A DNA stretch of 6,071 nt from Candidatus Hydrogenedentota bacterium (GTDB lineage Bacteria > Hydrogenedentota > Hydrogenedentia > Hydrogenedentales > CAITNO01), in NCBI GenBank assembly GCA_007118765.1, contig SKQZ01000218.1, positions 1-6,071 on the forward strand. The letters run 5' to 3'. The notes under the pieces were generated by a model that was given only the letters and a program-made list of their open reading frames with translations, had not been told where the DNA came from and ran no database searches. Below, piece by piece: positions 6,026 to 6,071 of the stretch. How positions within the stretch are numbered: position 1 is the stretch's first letter; each line of letters begins with the position of its first letter. The position numbers were made by a program, and so were the translations under genes.

Positions 6026-6071
6026 GGAGGGCGACAGCCCGACGCGGCAATCTGGGACATGAGATCGCGTC
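6010..6071. repeat. Palindromic interspersed repeat of the CGTCTTTGCGAG type, cut by window edge
   Basis: The segment begins ACAATCGTCTTTGCGAGG and runs through GCGACAGCCCGACGCGG and CAATCTGGG. It resembles the short palindromic repeats with a 'CGTCATTGCGAGGAGC...GCAATC' pattern seen dispersed in many environmental bacterial genomes (recalled, not searched). The end folds on itself: GACGCG (6041-6046) plus ATCT (6050-6053) pair with AGAT (6062-6065) plus CGCGTC (6066-6071), with a three-base bulge and an eight-base loop. The stem reaches the last base, so the palindrome probably continues outside. Confidence 0.6.

Larger units (their letters stand above)
5729..6071. other. Gene-free 343-bp region made of inverted and tandem repeats
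   Basis: I see no credible gene here. A plus-strand reading frame (5841-6062) exists, but it merely translates the repeat units and reads HNRLCE twice at the repeat spacing. The region holds the upstream signals of the small membrane-protein gene (5729-5811), small inverted repeats including CGGCC/GGCCG at 5848-5866 and CACCGCC/GGCGGTG at 5891-5911, a degenerate tandem duplication (5887-6025) and a palindromic interspersed repeat reaching the edge. Confidence 0.65.

Noticed and set aside
5841..6062. A 73-codon plus-strand frame at the right edge
   Set aside because: It only translates the tandem and interspersed repeats (HNRLCE twice) and has no ribosome binding site worth noting.
5887..6071. 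CRISPR array
   Set aside because: There are only two long degenerate copies plus a partial one, with no short identical repeats or regular unique spacers.

Overview
The window is a GC-rich stretch of a bacterial chromosome. It reads as ordinary chromosome with one accessory-looking right edge. The lineage cannot be fixed from sequence alone. Three clues hint at a Gram-negative, PVC-like or similar environmental lineage: a SecA with a Chlamydia/Verrucomicrobia-like Cys in its GRCGRQGDP motif, an exported polygalacturonase-type beta-helix protein, and short palindromic repeats of the 'CGTCTTTGCGAG' kind. This placement is inference.

Layout, left to right. Positions 1-2327 (minus) carry most of secA, the ATPase motor of the Sec translocase. 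It runs off the left edge and lacks its C-terminal end. It appears to start at a TTG codon; read from that TTG, the Walker A lysine is residue 108 and the Walker B aspartate is residue 209, the same numbers as in E. coli. Upstream in the same direction lies an unrecognised exported, strongly acidic coiled-coil protein (2501-3385, minus). Next comes an exported GH28-like right-handed beta-helix protein (3535-5118, minus). A 166-bp divergent spacer containing a perfect 14-bp palindrome separates it from a tRNA-Arg(CCG) gene (5285-5362, plus). Convergent to the tRNA is a small, very hydrophobic protein (5399-5728, minus) with two copies of an ALGFLGFLGFL repeat. The last 343 bases hold no credible gene: they contain inverted repeats, a degenerate tandem duplication of about 70 bp, and the beginning of a palindromic interspersed repeat cut by the window edge.

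Functionally, the two exported proteins carry signal peptides and would be clients of the Sec pathway in which SecA works. The three minus-strand genes from 5118 to 1 are collinear but separated by 149 and 173 bp, so a single operon is not established. No complete novel multi-gene system is visible. The points most worth a second look are the internally duplicated membrane protein, the altered catalytic motifs of the GH28-like protein, the consensus promoter that overlaps the annotated start codon of the acidic protein, and the repeat family at the right edge.
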